Below, piece by piece: positions 9,389-19,070 of a stretch of DNA of 64,000 nt (positions within the stretch are counted from its first letter, which is position 1; every line of letters starts with the position of its first letter). Below the pieces are notes generated by a model. The model was not told the origin of the DNA and ran no database searches. It was given only the letters and a program-made list of their open reading frames with translations. A program made the translations under genes and the position numbers. Source of the DNA: Anabaena sp. FACHB-1237 (GTDB lineage Bacteria; Cyanobacteriota; Cyanobacteriia; Cyanobacteriales; Nostocaceae); contig NZ_JACJPV010000011.1 of NCBI RefSeq assembly GCF_014696225.1, forward strand, positions 57,015 to 121,014, read 5' to 3'.

Positions 9389-10247
9389 GCTTCCGATGTC
9401 AAGTTAATGTAGAACGTTATACTTTGTGATTTCTAGGTTTTGTCACCACTGATTGTGATGCGCCCTGAAAAATCAACTCCGTCCTGTCTTCACCTTTGGT
9501 TTTGTGTTCATAACTGGAGTAGTCTACCATGAATTTTCTCGGCGGGGATCAGGGTTTTACCGTAGTTTTTTAGGACTAGATCCCATTTTTGGCTTAATAA
9601 AATTTATGAGATCTTTGATAATTGCAGATTTGAGTGATGTAACTTTTTTAAAAAAGTTTCCTGATTTTTTTGCAAATTGATCATGGAGCGATCGCTTTGT
9701 TGCCTTAAACCTCGCTCTTGGCATAAGCTGTTACTCAGATTTTTCTCTTAAATTTCCAAAAAATTATATGTCTAAATTAATACATATATATTAAATGGAT
9801 AAAGTAAGAAATATTATATTTTATTTCTACTAAAAACCCTATAGAATAACGTTATAGTAGAAAATATCAATCTATATGTAGATTAAATAATACAAAAATT
9901 ATGTGTATAAATATTTATGTAATGAAAATCCTATGTAGCATGAAACACAATTTTATCTAGTGCATTTAAGCATAAAATTAATATGATTTTTCCCATAAGT
10001 ATTTTTTCTTAGCTGTAAGTAATCAATCAGTGAGAAAATAAAAAATAGTTGTAAGCGCGTGTACACAGGCAATAAAAGTAATTTTAATTACTGTTTTTAC
10101 TAGTTTTTACGTAGTCATCCTAGTAAGTTATTATATAGATATGATTTGTAGGCTACATCAGACAGCATAAATTCTGCAAATAAACAGATGGGTGATATCT
10201 GACCCGATCTACCAAATCTTTACATGGCGTAAAACCTGTTATTATCA
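9389..10247. other. Long gene-free spacer with partial R146 copy
   Basis: No credible gene. The first part is the rlpA-like promoter region. From about 9760 to 10140 it is extremely AT-rich. At 10151-10225 there is a decayed partial match to the R146 element interior (CATCAGACAGCATAAATTC, then GATATCTGACCCGATC), immediately before a full copy. Confidence 0.5.
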
Positions 10248-10393
10248 GGACTTACGCAACTGGCACATTGATAGGGTATGGTTCGACAAGCTCACCAACC
10301 ACGTCAGACAGTATAAATCATGTAAATAACCAAATTGCTGATATTTGACGCACCCACTCAACAGATTTTTTAGTGTGAACTTGCGTAAGTCCT
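10248..10393 (-). mobile_element. R146 small mobile repeat, full copy
   Basis: 146 bp from AGGACTTACGCAACTGGCAC to CTTGCGTAAGTCCT, in the opposite orientation to the copy near sodB. Internal landmarks AAGCTCACCAACCACGTCAG and CAACAGATTTTTTAGTGTG match. It ends 25 bp before the glutaminase start codon, so it may affect that gene's promoter or leader. Confidence 0.75.
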
Positions 10394-10418
10394 CATGATA
10401 TAAATACTAGTTAGCTTT

Positions 10419-11378
10419 ATGAATAAACCGGAAAATTATCTCATAGCAACATCAACAATCCCAGAAATTCTTGCAGAATTGCATTCCCAGTATCAAACCT
10501 TAAAGGATGGTGTAGTAGCAAACTACATTCCTGAATTAGCCAAGGTTAACCCTGATTTCTTTAGTATTTGTATTACAACGGTAGATGGACAAACTTACGA
10601 AGTAGGAGATTTTCAACAACTGTTTACTATCCAGTCAATTTCTAAAGTGTTTGTCTATGGATTAGCTTTAGAAGATCATGGACGAGATTATGTTTTAACC
10701 AGGGTAGGAGTTGAACCCACAGGAGACGCATTTAACGCGATTATTTTGGATGAACAGTCTAAAAGACCTTATAATCCTATGGTAAATGCTGGAGCTATAG
10801 CTACTACTAGTTTAATTAAAGGTAAAGGAGCAACGGAAAGGTTAAATCGTGTATTGGAAATGTATAAAAAATATATTGGACGGGATGTATTTGTAGATAT
10901 ATCTGTATTTACATCAGAACGGAGTACGGGACATAGAAACCGAGCTACAGCGCATTTAATGTTAAATTTTGGGATGATAGAGCAAAATATTGAAGAGTCA
11001 CTAGATTTATATTTTCAGCAATGTTCAGCAATGGTAACTTGTAGAGACTTATCAGTAATGGCCGCTACTTTAGCCAATAAGGGAATAAATCCAATTACCC
11101 AAGAGAGGGCTATAGATAATCGTTATATAAAAGATATATTAAGTGTGATGTACACCTGTGGAATGTATAATTTTGCCGGAGAATGGGCGTATAAGATAGG
11201 TATTCCGGCTAAAAGTGGGGTATCTGGGGGAATTATTGCGGTAGTACCGGGGAAGATGGGTATAGGAGTATTTTCACCGTTGTTAGATGTGAGGGGGAAT
11301 AGTATTAGAGGGGTGAAGGTTTGTGAGGAATTGTCACAACGTTTGAGGTTACATTTATTTGATTGTGTGGGAATATAG
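10419..11378 (+). CDS. glsA: Glutaminase
   Basis: 319 residues, the usual length of the bacterial glutaminase A family, which hydrolyses glutamine to glutamate and ammonia in the cytosol. The fold is serine beta-lactamase-like. The catalytic SxxK motif is S73-I-S-K76 in [10 protein letters not shown]. Other conserved parts are [14 protein letters not shown], the [18 protein letters not shown] helix and the [14 protein letters not shown] loop near the C-terminus. The ATG lies 25 bp after an R146 element end, and no strong ribosome site is visible. No neighbour shares its strand closely, so it is probably transcribed alone. Confidence 0.95.
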   Translation: MNKPENYLIATSTIPEILAELHSQYQTLKDGVVANYIPELAKVNPDFFSICITTVDGQTYEVGDFQQLFTIQSISKVFVYGLALEDHGRDYVLTRVGVEPTGDAFNAIILDEQSKRPYNPMVNAGAIATTSLIKGKGATERLNRVLEMYKKYIGRDVFVDISVFTSERSTGHRNRATAHLMLNFGMIEQNIEESLDLYFQQCSAMVTCRDLSVMAATLANKGINPITQERAIDNRYIKDILSVMYTCGMYNFAGEWAYKIGIPAKSGVSGGIIAVVPGKMGIGVFSPLLDVRGNSIRGVKVCEELSQRLRLHLFDCVGI

Positions 11379-11440
11379 AATCTTTTTAGATACCTCCTTT
11401 TTCTTAAAATTTATTGTAATTTATCAACCATAAAACAAAA

Positions 11441-11548
11441 TACAGCAGTTTCCGTTATTATGAGGTACAGGTGTTAATAATAAAACCCATGTAACACAGG
11501 CATCTTGCTGTGTTTACAGTGTACCTGATGTAGATGGAATGTGCTGTA
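11441..11548 (-). mobile_element. R107 small mobile repeat, copy 1
   Basis: 108-bp element with inverted ends TACAGCAGTTTCC and AATGTGCTGTA. The interior reads, on the other strand, GCAAGATGCCTGTGTTAC and GGTTTTATTATTAACACC. Two other copies lie at 23282-23388 and 25448-25554. A TA at each outer edge fits TA target duplication. No reading frame. Confidence 0.7.
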
Positions 11549-11634
11549 AGTTGTTGTGGGACAAATTTTTGTCTTTTTAATTTAGACAAGAAATGCAAGC
11601 AAGATCCTTGCACTACTATAAATTTACAACTTCT

Positions 11635-12519
11635 CTACAACTTCTCTAATATTTCCTGAGTTAATTGCATAAAAGCCTTAGAACCAGCAGTATTAGGACT
11701 TAATAAAGCTACTGGCATAAAACTATCCACAGCTTTAGCAACATTCACATCTACAGGAATTTGTGCTTTACATATTTTCTCAACTCCAAAATCTTCCACA
11801 ACTCGGTGCATAACTTGTTTATAGTATCTACCATTAAGTAAATTTGCATTGGACATACTAAAGACAATTCCTAACATCTTAATATTGATTTTTGCTTCAT
11901 GTTCATGACTATCTTTTAATTTGGCAATGCGTCTTTCTAAAAGTTGAATACCTACCACAGATAACGGTTCTGGTTTAGCCGGTAAAAGGTAAAAATCACT
12001 AGTGGCCAATGCACTACGAGTCATTAAATTATAACCTGGGGCGCAATCTAACAGAATAAAATCATATTGATCACGAATTGGCTTTAAAATGTCTCTAATT
12101 AACACTCTCTCAAAACGATTCCAAATAATTTCAAAATCCTGTTCACCTAATGCTATTGATTGATTATGCAGCATTTCTGATACTACAAATTCATCATATA
12201 AATCAATATCTCCTGGGATTAAATCTAACCCAGGAAGATTACACATTTGTGGTTGAATGATCTCATCAATGTTTGCTGGAGAATTAGCATCAGGAGTAAT
12301 GATTTCATCTATTAAATATCTAAAAGTTTTCTTTTGTTTACGACGTTTAGCAAAGTCTACAGGTGACATTAAACTGAGTGTGGCACTAATTTGACTATCT
12401 AAATCTAAGACAAGTACCTTTTTTCCGTAATTTTTGGCTAAACAAGTAGCTATATTAACTGTGAGGGTGGTTTTACCGACTCCTCCTTTCATATTTGCGG
12501 TGGCAATGACATATCCCAT
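11635..12519 (-). CDS. ParA-family ATPase
   Basis: 294 residues. The deviant Walker A motif KGGVGKTT is at residues 11-18 and the second segment LVLDLDSQISATLSL follows. The Walker B-like DFILLDCAPGYN supports the MinD/ParA/Soj class. Such ATPases bind DNA or membranes and position plasmids, chromosomes or large complexes. There is no parB-like gene or parS-like repeat beside it. It is therefore an orphan ParA, common in cyanobacterial chromosomes, and its cargo is unknown. The Uma2-like gene upstream on the same strand is 88 bp away, and I see no functional link. No membrane segment or DNA-binding domain was found. Confidence 0.85.
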   Translation of the reverse strand: MGYVIATANMKGGVGKTTLTVNIATCLAKNYGKKVLVLDLDSQISATLSLMSPVDFAKRRKQKKTFRYLIDEIITPDANSPANIDEIIQPQMCNLPGLDLIPGDIDLYDEFVVSEMLHNQSIALGEQDFEIIWNRFERVLIRDILKPIRDQYDFILLDCAPGYNLMTRSALATSDFYLLPAKPEPLSVVGIQLLERRIAKLKDSHEHEAKINIKMLGIVFSMSNANLLNGRYYKQVMHRVVEDFGVEKICKAQIPVDVNVAKAVDSFMPVALLSPNTAGSKAFMQLTQEILEKL

Positions 12520-12607
12520 TTTTACTTCTCCTGACGCTTGATGATTTAAATAGGGTTTGAAAGTATAATTTTCTCTTGCTATTTTTTTAGTTATTTTATT
12601 ATTTGGT

Positions 12608-13207
12608 TTACCAAATTTTAGCCATATTTAAAACAAAACCCGGTAAAATAGGATCACAATTCACAGTATCAGGATTTTCTAAACATTCCTCTATTTGTTC
12701 AGGACGGTAAATATAAACTCGACGATTTTTGCGATCAATTAATAACCCTAATTGTATTCCTGGTTCTTGCATATATTCGAGCATTTTATCTTTTAAAGGT
12801 TGTAAATTATCACAAGGTACTCTTAATTCAAGCACAAAATCAGGACAAATAGGTGCAAATTTTTGCTGTTGTTCTGGTGTAAGATTATTCCATCTTTCTA
12901 ATTTTATCCAAGCAGCATCAGGAGAACGTTCTGCACCCGTAGAAAGTTTAAATCCTCCACTAGAATCAAAACAAATACCTGTGTTATCTTTTTGTGACCA
13001 CACATATAATTGTCCAGCTATGTTAAAATTAAGATTTGATGTTTCTGAACCTGCTGGTGTCATAATTGATATATCTCCAAATTTATTTCTCTCAATCCGT
13101 AAATCACGGTTTTCTTGACAGAATTGAAAAAATTGTTTATCTGTCATCAGCATTGACGATGGAAAATGTAATATCAAAGGTGATGAACTCATAATTATTT
13201 CCTTCAT
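12608..13207 (-). CDS. Uma2 family (DUF820) putative endonuclease
   Basis: 199 residues. It has the pattern of the Uma2/DUF820 family, which has a PD-(D/E)XK nuclease-like fold and is hugely expanded in cyanobacteria. Conserved pieces are IMTPAGSETSNLNFNIAGQL, the SPDAAWIKLERW strand, DFVLELRVP (where most relatives have VEIRSPSD) and LGLLIDRKNRRVYIYRP. The physiological role of the family is not established. ATG codons at residues 1 and 6 are both possible starts. It is not obviously operonic with the ParA gene. Confidence 0.85.
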   Translation of the reverse strand: MKEIIMSSSPLILHFPSSMLMTDKQFFQFCQENRDLRIERNKFGDISIMTPAGSETSNLNFNIAGQLYVWSQKDNTGICFDSSGGFKLSTGAERSPDAAWIKLERWNNLTPEQQQKFAPICPDFVLELRVPCDNLQPLKDKMLEYMQEPGIQLGLLIDRKNRRVYIYRPEQIEECLENPDTVNCDPILPGFVLNMAKIW

Positions 13208-13227
13208 CTGAAATGAAAATTAATTGT

Positions 13228-13330
13228 CAGCTGTTGTGCTTTTAACTTGAATAATTAATACAAGCAAGATGCTTGTGCTACTGTAACTTCAGGTTTTTTA
13301 ATTATACAGTGAGTGCTGCACATTAGCTTA
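13228..13330 (+). mobile_element. R104 small mobile repeat, copy 2
   Basis: 103 bp, nearly identical to the copy after the CRISPR array, including ACAAGCAAGATGCTTGT. The left end is TCAGCTGTTGTGC, so the outer TA has mutated; the right end CACATTAGCTTA is intact. Confidence 0.7.
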
Positions 13331-13493
13331 GCACAAATGTCTAATAATTCTTGTTTATCAACTATAGTAGGGAACAGAGAACAGAGTTGAAAGTCCTTTG
13401 GTATATAGTTTTTTAGGTAAATTCTGTATCTCATTCAAGTGCATACCGCTATAATAAATGCTATAACAAATTAAGTTTATTATGAACAATAAG

Positions 13494-13522
13494 ATCCCTG
13501 ACTTATTCAATAAATCAGGGAT
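13494..13522 (-). terminator. Hairpin terminator of the 65-aa gene
   Basis: ATCCCTGA at 13494-13501 pairs with TCAGGGAT at 13515-13522, extended inside by TTAT/ATAA. It lies 11 bp past the stop of the small gene at 13533. The following sequence on the minus strand is only moderately T-rich. Confidence 0.5.
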
Positions 13523-13532
13523 TTGATAACAT

Positions 13533-13730
13533 CTATTGTGAACCTTTTAGCGCTTTTTTAAAATTGCGACGGTAGGAAGCATTAACGCCAAATAAGACAG
13601 GCCATAGTAACGATAATCCAACACGATTAATTAATGTTTGATTAAAATTTGTACGGTTAAAGCCCGTCCAAAATTTCCAAGCACCACCAACATAAATAAC
13701 TAATGCTCCAAAAATTAGTAGTTTCAACAT
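13533..13730 (-). CDS. Small conserved-type membrane protein, function unknown
   Basis: 65 residues. A hydrophobic N-terminal segment (LKLLIFGALVIYVGGAW) is followed by a tail with a second hydrophobic patch (VGLSLLWPVLFGVNASY) and a basic end (YRRNFKKALKGSQ). It looks like one of the short one- or two-helix membrane proteins typical of cyanobacteria. I do not recognise a named family. The reading frame has a good stop-hairpin arrangement, which supports it being real. Confidence 0.6.
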   Translation of the reverse strand: MLKLLIFGALVIYVGGAWKFWTGFNRTNFNQTLINRVGLSLLWPVLFGVNASYRRNFKKALKGSQ

Positions 13731-13891
13731 AATTATGATTTACTCCACTTATAAGCTATTACTAATCACCAATTACCTATTTTCCTTCAGAGATACCCCT
13801 TGTGGAAGTTCCTTAAAGATAAAAATCCATAAGACACTAGAAAAAGAATACAATATTTCTAGTCAGTTTTGATGCAGTCAAGACGGTCTAT

Positions 13892-13897
13892 AGGAGG
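13892..13897 (+). promoter_or_regulatory. Ribosome binding site deciding the transferase start
   Basis: A perfect AGGAGG lies 4 bases before the ATG at 13902. It selects that ATG over two in-frame ATG/GTG-like starts further left, whose translation ([11 protein letters not shown]) is not part of the domain. Confidence 0.6.
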
Positions 13898-13901
13898 AAT
13901 T

Positions 13902-16430
13902 ATGCGTGCAGTATTAATGGCTGGTGGATCAGGAACGAGATTACGTCCATTGACTTGCGATTTACCTAAACCAATGGTCCCTATATTAAATCGGCCAATA
14001 GCGGAACATATCATTAATCTTCTCAAAAGACATCGTATTACGGAAGTAATTGCTACTTTACATTATTTACCTGATGTGTTGCGAGATTATTTCCAGGATG
14101 GTAGTGATTTTGGTGTACAAATGACCTATTCTATCGAGGAGGATCAACCTTTAGGTACGGCAGGTTGTGTAAAAAATATTGCTGAATTGTTAGATGATAC
14201 TTTTTTAGTCATTAGTGGTGATAGTATCACAGATTTTGACTTATCCGCAGCGATCGCTTTTCATAAACAAAAACAGTCTAAAGCTACTATAATCTTAACC
14301 TGTGTTCCCGATCCTATGGAGTTTGGAGTGGTTATTACCGACAATGAAGGTAGAATTAATCGCTTTTTAGAAAAACCCTCCACTAGTGAAATTTTCTCCG
14401 ATACGGTTAATACAGGTACATATATTCTTGAACCGGAAGTTTTAGCATACTTACCAGAAAATACTGAATCTGATTTTTCTAAAGACTTATTTCCTTTATT
14501 ACTTGCTAAGGAAGAACCCCTTTATGGTTATGTTGCAAAAGGTTACTGGTGTGATGTAGGACATTTAGACGCTTATCGTCAAGCCCAATATGATGCTTTA
14601 AATAGAAAAGTAAAACTAGAATTTGCCTATCCAGAAGTATCACCTGGGTTATGGGTAGGACAAAATACCTACATTGAACCTTCAGCAATGATAGATACTC
14701 CTGCTATTATCGGTGATAACTGCCGTATTGCTGCACGAGTACAAATTGAAGGAGGTACAATCATTGGTGATAATGTCACAGTTGGAAATGATGCAAATTT
14801 GAAAAGACCAATTGTTTGGAATGGAGCTATTTTAGGTGATGAAGCTCATTTATCTGCCTGTGTAATTTCCCGAGGAACAAGAATTGATCGGCGATCGCAC
14901 GTTTTAGAAGGGGCTGTGGTAGGATCTTTATCTACTGTAGGAGAGGAAGCCCAAATTAGCCCCAGTGTGCGGGTATGGCCAAGCAAAAAAATCGAATCTG
15001 GTGCTGTCTTAAATATTAATTTGATTTGGGGAAATACTGCCCAAAGGAATCTATTCGGCCAGCGTGGAGTGCAAGGTTTAGCCAATATTGATATTACTCC
15101 AGAATTTGCTGTGAAATTGGGTGCGGCTTACGGTTCAACCTTAAAACCACGTTCAATGGTAACGGTATCTCGTGATCAACGCAATGTATCCCGTATGGTA
15201 ACTCGTTCTTTAATAGCAGGTTTAATGTCTGTGGGTGTGGATGTTCAAAACTTGGATACTACCGCCATTCCCATCGCTAGAACTGTCATACCTGCTATGG
15301 GAGTAGCTGGGGGTATTCATGTCCGCGTCCATCCAGAACGCCGGGATTATATTTTAATTGAGTTTATGGATAGTAAGGGAATTAATATCTCTAAGGGTGT
15401 GGAAAAGAAAATCGAAGGCGCTTATTTTAAGGAAGATATGCGAAGAGCGCAAAATCACGAAATTGGCGATGTTGCTTATTCTAGTCAGTTGATGGACTGT
15501 TATACCACTGCTTTTGAAAGAATGCTGAATGTGGACACTTTGCGAAACAGTAGGGCAAAAGTGGTAATTGACTACGTTTATGCCGTTTCTGGCGCAGTTT
15601 TGCCGCAAATGCTGGATAAATTTGGGGCGGATGCAGTGGTCTTAAATGCTAGTTTAAACAAGTCTGTAATTTCTACGGCTGATCGAGAAGTTTTATTAAC
15701 ACAATTAGGTCATGTAGTGGAAGCTGTTAAGGCTAATTTTGGTGTGCAGGTATCTGGCAATGGCGAACAGCTAATCTTAGTAGATGAGTCCGGTTTTCCC
15801 ATTCGTGGGGAACTATTAACCGCTTTAATGGTGGATATGATCTTAACTTCTAATCCTCGCTGTTCCGTTGTTGTCCCTGTTCATGCTTCCAGTGCGGTGG
15901 AATTGGTGGCTCATCGTCATGATGGCTATGTGATTCGTACTAAAGCAAATCCAACAGCTTTGATGGAGGCTTGTCAAAAAAATAATAATGTGGTGTTAGG
16001 TGGTAGTGGCGAAACCGGTTTTATTTTCCCGCAACTACATCCGGGTTTTGACTCGATGTTTTGTATTGCCAAGTTAATTGAAATGTTAACAATTCAAGAG
16101 CGATCGCTGGCAACCGTGCGATCGGAATTACCCCGTGTATTCCATAAAACCTATACTTTACGTTGTCCTTGGACTGCCAAAGGGGCATTAATGCGTTATT
16201 TAGTAGAAACCCATCCAGCGCAAAATTTAGAATTAATTGATGGGGTGAAAATTCGTCAACCTTATCATGATAATTGGTTGTTAGTTTTGCCAGATGCCAG
16301 TGAACCTTTAGTGCATTTATATATTAATAGTAGTGACAGAGAATGGGTTGATGAAACGTTACGAGATTATCGTTCTCGTGTGCAATCTTTTGTAGAAAGA
16401 CAACAGGAACATTATCGGATGGAGGTTTAA
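13902..16430 (+). CDS. Sugar-nucleotide transferase / degenerate phosphomannomutase fusion
   Basis: 842 residues. The N-terminal ~240 are a nucleotidyltransferase with the signature [16 protein letters not shown], then [10 protein letters not shown] and GTAGCVKNI. Residues about 250-370 are left-handed beta-helix hexapeptide repeats ([11 protein letters not shown]). The C-terminal ~460 resemble phosphomannomutase/phosphoglucomutase. Cyanobacterial relatives are annotated as mannose-1-phosphate guanylyltransferase, giving GDP-mannose for polysaccharide synthesis. The mutase part lacks the usual phosphoserine loop (TASHNP): near residue 470 it reads [13 protein letters not shown]. The metal loop is also changed (LVDESGFP instead of DGDxDR), so mutase activity is doubtful. 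Start chosen at 13902 because of AGGAGG and because the domain begins there. A hairpin terminator follows. Confidence 0.88.
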   Translation: MRAVLMAGGSGTRLRPLTCDLPKPMVPILNRPIAEHIINLLKRHRITEVIATLHYLPDVLRDYFQDGSDFGVQMTYSIEEDQPLGTAGCVKNIAELLDDTFLVISGDSITDFDLSAAIAFHKQKQSKATIILTCVPDPMEFGVVITDNEGRINRFLEKPSTSEIFSDTVNTGTYILEPEVLAYLPENTESDFSKDLFPLLLAKEEPLYGYVAKGYWCDVGHLDAYRQAQYDALNRKVKLEFAYPEVSPGLWVGQNTYIEPSAMIDTPAIIGDNCRIAARVQIEGGTIIGDNVTVGNDANLKRPIVWNGAILGDEAHLSACVISRGTRIDRRSHVLEGAVVGSLSTVGEEAQISPSVRVWPSKKIESGAVLNINLIWGNTAQRNLFGQRGVQGLANIDITPEFAVKLGAAYGSTLKPRSMVTVSRDQRNVSRMVTRSLIAGLMSVGVDVQNLDTTAIPIARTVIPAMGVAGGIHVRVHPERRDYILIEFMDSKGINISKGVEKKIEGAYFKEDMRRAQNHEIGDVAYSSQLMDCYTTAFERMLNVDTLRNSRAKVVIDYVYAVSGAVLPQMLDKFGADAVVLNASLNKSVISTADREVLLTQLGHVVEAVKANFGVQVSGNGEQLILVDESGFPIRGELLTALMVDMILTSNPRCSVVVPVHASSAVELVAHRHDGYVIRTKANPTALMEACQKNNNVVLGGSGETGFIFPQLHPGFDSMFCIAKLIEMLTIQERSLATVRSELPRVFHKTYTLRCPWTAKGALMRYLVETHPAQNLELIDGVKIRQPYHDNWLLVLPDASEPLVHLYINSSDREWVDETLRDYRSRVQSFVERQQEHYRMEV

Positions 16431-16454
16431 TATTTGGGATAATTGATATTATTG

Positions 16455-16479
16455 GATGGTAGATATTTTTTCTACCATC
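16455..16479 (+). terminator. Terminator of the transferase gene
   Basis: GATGGTAGA at 16455-16463 pairs with TCTACCATC at 16471-16479, a 9-bp stem with a T-rich loop, 24 bp after the stop codon. It is followed by ATTTATTC rather than a pure T run. Confidence 0.55.
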
Positions 16480-16639
16480 ATTTATTCAGTTGCAGGTTTT
16501 ATAAACTTGATTTATACTGAAAATAAGAGTTTATGAAATTAGCTTATATGTCAAATTTACTAGAAAGAATTACAGTTAATCTTAAACATCAGGTTATTTC
16601 TCACAGCAAAAGAAACAATGTTTGTATCTAATAAATAAC

Positions 16640-16731
16640 TCATTTTTTGCACTTCCTTTTCACAACTTCATCAAAAATAGCTACTTGTTCAGAAGTTAAA
16701 TTATCGCTTCTGTCTTGGACAAAACCTATTT
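16640..16731 (-). pseudogene. Possible short gene relic
   Basis: On the minus strand about 30 codons read IGFVQDRSDNLTSEQ then VAIFDEVVKRKCKK and a stop. The pattern FVQDRxDNLTxEQVAIFDEV looks like a real protein segment and has no start or upstream continuation. I could not place it in a family with confidence. The rest of 16480-16831 shows nothing. Confidence 0.3.
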
Positions 16732-16831
16732 ATATTAAATTTTACATAAATATATCTTTTTACGTTTAAATTTATTTTAAAAAATGTTGACGTGCATTTA
16801 TTACCAATTTTGTTAAAAACTACTAAGAAAA

Positions 16832-17380
16832 ATGATGAGGTCTTATCCTCTTAATGGTAGACTTCTGAAGAGAAAATTAATGAAAATTAATTTTTCCTTA
16901 CTCAAAACTATTTTAGATATCAAAAGTCAGATGAAAAAAATCATCAAGTTTCTACAACATCTTACTAGTGATCAGAGTTTTATGCACCTAATTGAAACAG
17001 TGGAAGTAGTAGTTTCTAAACTACTTTCCTTGTTGATGATCTGTGTTATCTTTGCTGCTTTAGGTGATTTAAGCATATTTATATTCCAAGAAATTTTTTC
17101 TCCATCAGGAGGAGGTTTTAACCAAGCATTATTTAAAACATTTGGTTTGTTTCTGAATGTTTTAATTGCTTTAGAAATTTTAGAAAATATTACAGGCTAC
17201 TTAAAAAAGCACGTCTTACAAGTAGAATTAGTTATTGTCACTTCTTTAATTGCTATTGCTAGAAAAATCATTATTCTCGACCTGAAAGTTACTGAAGGTA
17301 TAGAAATTATTGGTTTAGGAGTGGCAATTTTAGCTTTGTCTATTAGTTATTTAATCATTAAAACTAGCAATTCTCGGTAA
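16832..17380 (+). CDS. PsiE-like membrane protein
   Basis: 182 residues, of which the C-terminal ~135 hold four hydrophobic segments (about 65-87, 103-119, 131-147 and 157-176). The segment NVLIALEILENITGYLKKH, followed by VQLEL-like helices and AIARKIIILDLK, fits the PsiE (phosphate-starvation-inducible) family found in many cyanobacteria. The first ~33 residues are basic and may not be translated. ATG codons at 16880 and 16931 are alternative starts, and MKKIIKFLQHL at 16931 looks natural. Function unknown beyond the phosphate-starvation link of the E. coli namesake. Confidence 0.7.
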   Translation: MMRSYPLNGRLLKRKLMKINFSLLKTILDIKSQMKKIIKFLQHLTSDQSFMHLIETVEVVVSKLLSLLMICVIFAALGDLSIFIFQEIFSPSGGGFNQALFKTFGLFLNVLIALEILENITGYLKKHVLQVELVIVTSLIAIARKIIILDLKVTEGIEIIGLGVAILALSISYLIIKTSNSR

Positions 17381-17447
17381 TAACTTTAGTTTTTCTATTA
17401 CCTATAAATGGTCAGATACTTAATTGTTTAACAAGTCAAGGATCTGG

Positions 17448-17480
17448 TTATCAATTAGTTATCAATTAGTTATCAATTAA
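17448..17480 (+). repeat. Three tandem 11-bp repeats
   Basis: TTATCAATTAG is repeated three times in a row (the last as TTATCAATTAA), about 70 bp after the PsiE-like gene and 195 bp before the FHA gene. The rest of 17381-17674 shows no gene. Confidence 0.7.
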
Positions 17481-17674
17481 TTGACGATCGCTCTGTGATC
17501 ATACCTTTTTTCCACAACATAGCCATCACACAAATATCTCATTTCTCTTCTTCCTTGTCTATGTTCCTCACTCTCACTATAAATGAGATAGGATTGCTAT
17601 AGTGTATTTAGGAACTAAAAACCTGCTGCATCCTGTATCATACATAACTTAGTTTAAGCATAATTAGTAACTAA

Positions 17675-19021
17675 ATGACAGGCAAAAACATAAGACAAAA
17701 CGCTTTTTTAAGGCTAGTGTCTAATCAAGTAGAAGTATCGGGGGCTGCAACTCGCTACTCATTGCTTCCTGATCAAGAAATGGTTATTGGCCGCGATCCT
17801 AGTTGCCAAATAGTGTTAGATGCAATGACTTATCGCATGGTATCTCGTCGTCATGCGGCAGTACGTCCATTATCTTCATCTCCAGATGATAATTATAGCT
17901 GGATAATTTGTGATTTGAAAAGTGCTAATGGGACTTTTTTAAATGGAGAAAAATTAACAGGACATCAAGAATTACATTTAGGCGATCGCATTTCTTTAGG
18001 AGTTGATGGACCACAATTCATCTTTGAATATGAAGTTACTCCCCAAACAGTAGCAGTTCATAGTAGAGCTACAGTCTTATCATCAATTAGTGGTCAAAAT
18101 CATTCATCTGGTAATCATGATACTGTAAGTTTTACCCAACTATTTCCCATTATTTCCACTGGCAAAGATTTAACTCGCAAAGCCTATTTAATTCCTGGTA
18201 TATTAACAGTAGTTTTTGTGGTTTTAATGTTTGCTACAGTGGGACATCCCCAAGCAAACCAAGTCATTGTGGGTTGTTATATTGCTTTTGCAGCCTATTA
18301 TTTTGTATATCAATTATGTGGAAAACCTAAACCTTGGTGGGTACTTATTGGCACAGCAATAACCACAATGTTAATTTTAATTAGCCCTTTATTAGAATTA
18401 TTTATTAAAGTATTCCGCGAAATTTTACCTGGAAGTTTATCGGCATCACGCAATGATATTACCTTCACAGAATTATTAATTAGAATGTTTTTTGGTGCTG
18501 GTTTAATGGAAGAATTACTCAAAGCATTACCAGTATTAGGAGCATATTACATTGGTAAATCTTTGCGATCGCCCTGGAAAGAAAAAATTGGTATTAGTGA
18601 ACCTTTAGACGGTATTCTCTTAGGAACAGCCTCTGCCGTAGGTTTTACATTATTAGAAACTTTAGGTCAATATGTCCCCCTCATTTCCCAAAATTCTGGG
18701 GAATTAGTCGGTTTACAACTATTAATACCCCGTATTTTAGGTTCTGTAGCTGGACACATGGCTTACAGTGGTTATTTAGGTTATTTTATTGGTTTAGCGG
18801 TGCTGAAACCTGTTCTCAGATGGCAGATTTTAGCTGTAGGATATTTTAGCGCGTCTGCACTCCACGCATTATGGAATGCCACAGGCTCAATCAATGCCTT
18901 TTTGTTAGTAGTAGTAGGTGTATTATCTTATGCATTCTTAATGGCAGCAATTCTCAAAGCGAGAGTATTATCACCAACTAGATCACAAAACTTTGCTACA
19001 CGGTTTATTGAACCAAAGTAG
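17675..19021 (+). CDS. FHA domain - PrsW intramembrane protease fusion
   Basis: 448 residues. Residues about 20-115 form an FHA phosphothreonine-binding domain: G39-R40-DPSC, then S57-R-R-H60 and NGTFLNG at 85-91. Residues about 170-430 form a multi-helix membrane domain of the PrsW family. Its motifs are the paired glutamates in GLMEELLKALP (about 278-279), FTLLETLGQY, AGHMAYSGYLGYF and SALHALWNATG. PrsW enzymes are CPBP-like glutamic intramembrane proteases; in Bacillus PrsW cleaves the RsiW anti-sigma factor. The FHA part would face the cytosol and could link proteolysis to Ser/Thr kinase signals. No kinase or anti-sigma gene is adjacent. It converges with the restriction enzyme gene over a palindrome. 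Confidence 0.85.
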   Translation: MTGKNIRQNAFLRLVSNQVEVSGAATRYSLLPDQEMVIGRDPSCQIVLDAMTYRMVSRRHAAVRPLSSSPDDNYSWIICDLKSANGTFLNGEKLTGHQELHLGDRISLGVDGPQFIFEYEVTPQTVAVHSRATVLSSISGQNHSSGNHDTVSFTQLFPIISTGKDLTRKAYLIPGILTVVFVVLMFATVGHPQANQVIVGCYIAFAAYYFVYQLCGKPKPWWVLIGTAITTMLILISPLLELFIKVFREILPGSLSASRNDITFTELLIRMFFGAGLMEELLKALPVLGAYYIGKSLRSPWKEKIGISEPLDGILLGTASAVGFTLLETLGQYVPLISQNSGELVGLQLLIPRILGSVAGHMAYSGYLGYFIGLAVLKPVLRWQILAVGYFSASALHALWNATGSINAFLLVVVGVLSYAFLMAAILKARVLSPTRSQNFATRFIEPK

Positions 19022-19028
19022 GATTAAT

Positions 19029-19058
19029 TGTAGGGGTAATTCATGAATTACCCCTACA
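19029..19058. repeat. Perfect 30-nt palindrome, dispersed family
   Basis: TGTAGGGGTAATTCA is followed directly by its reverse complement. Related copies lie at 34704-34731 and 61635-61662. Here it sits between two convergent genes and may also serve as their terminator. Confidence 0.65.
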
Positions 19059-19070
19059 CAAGAAATCACT

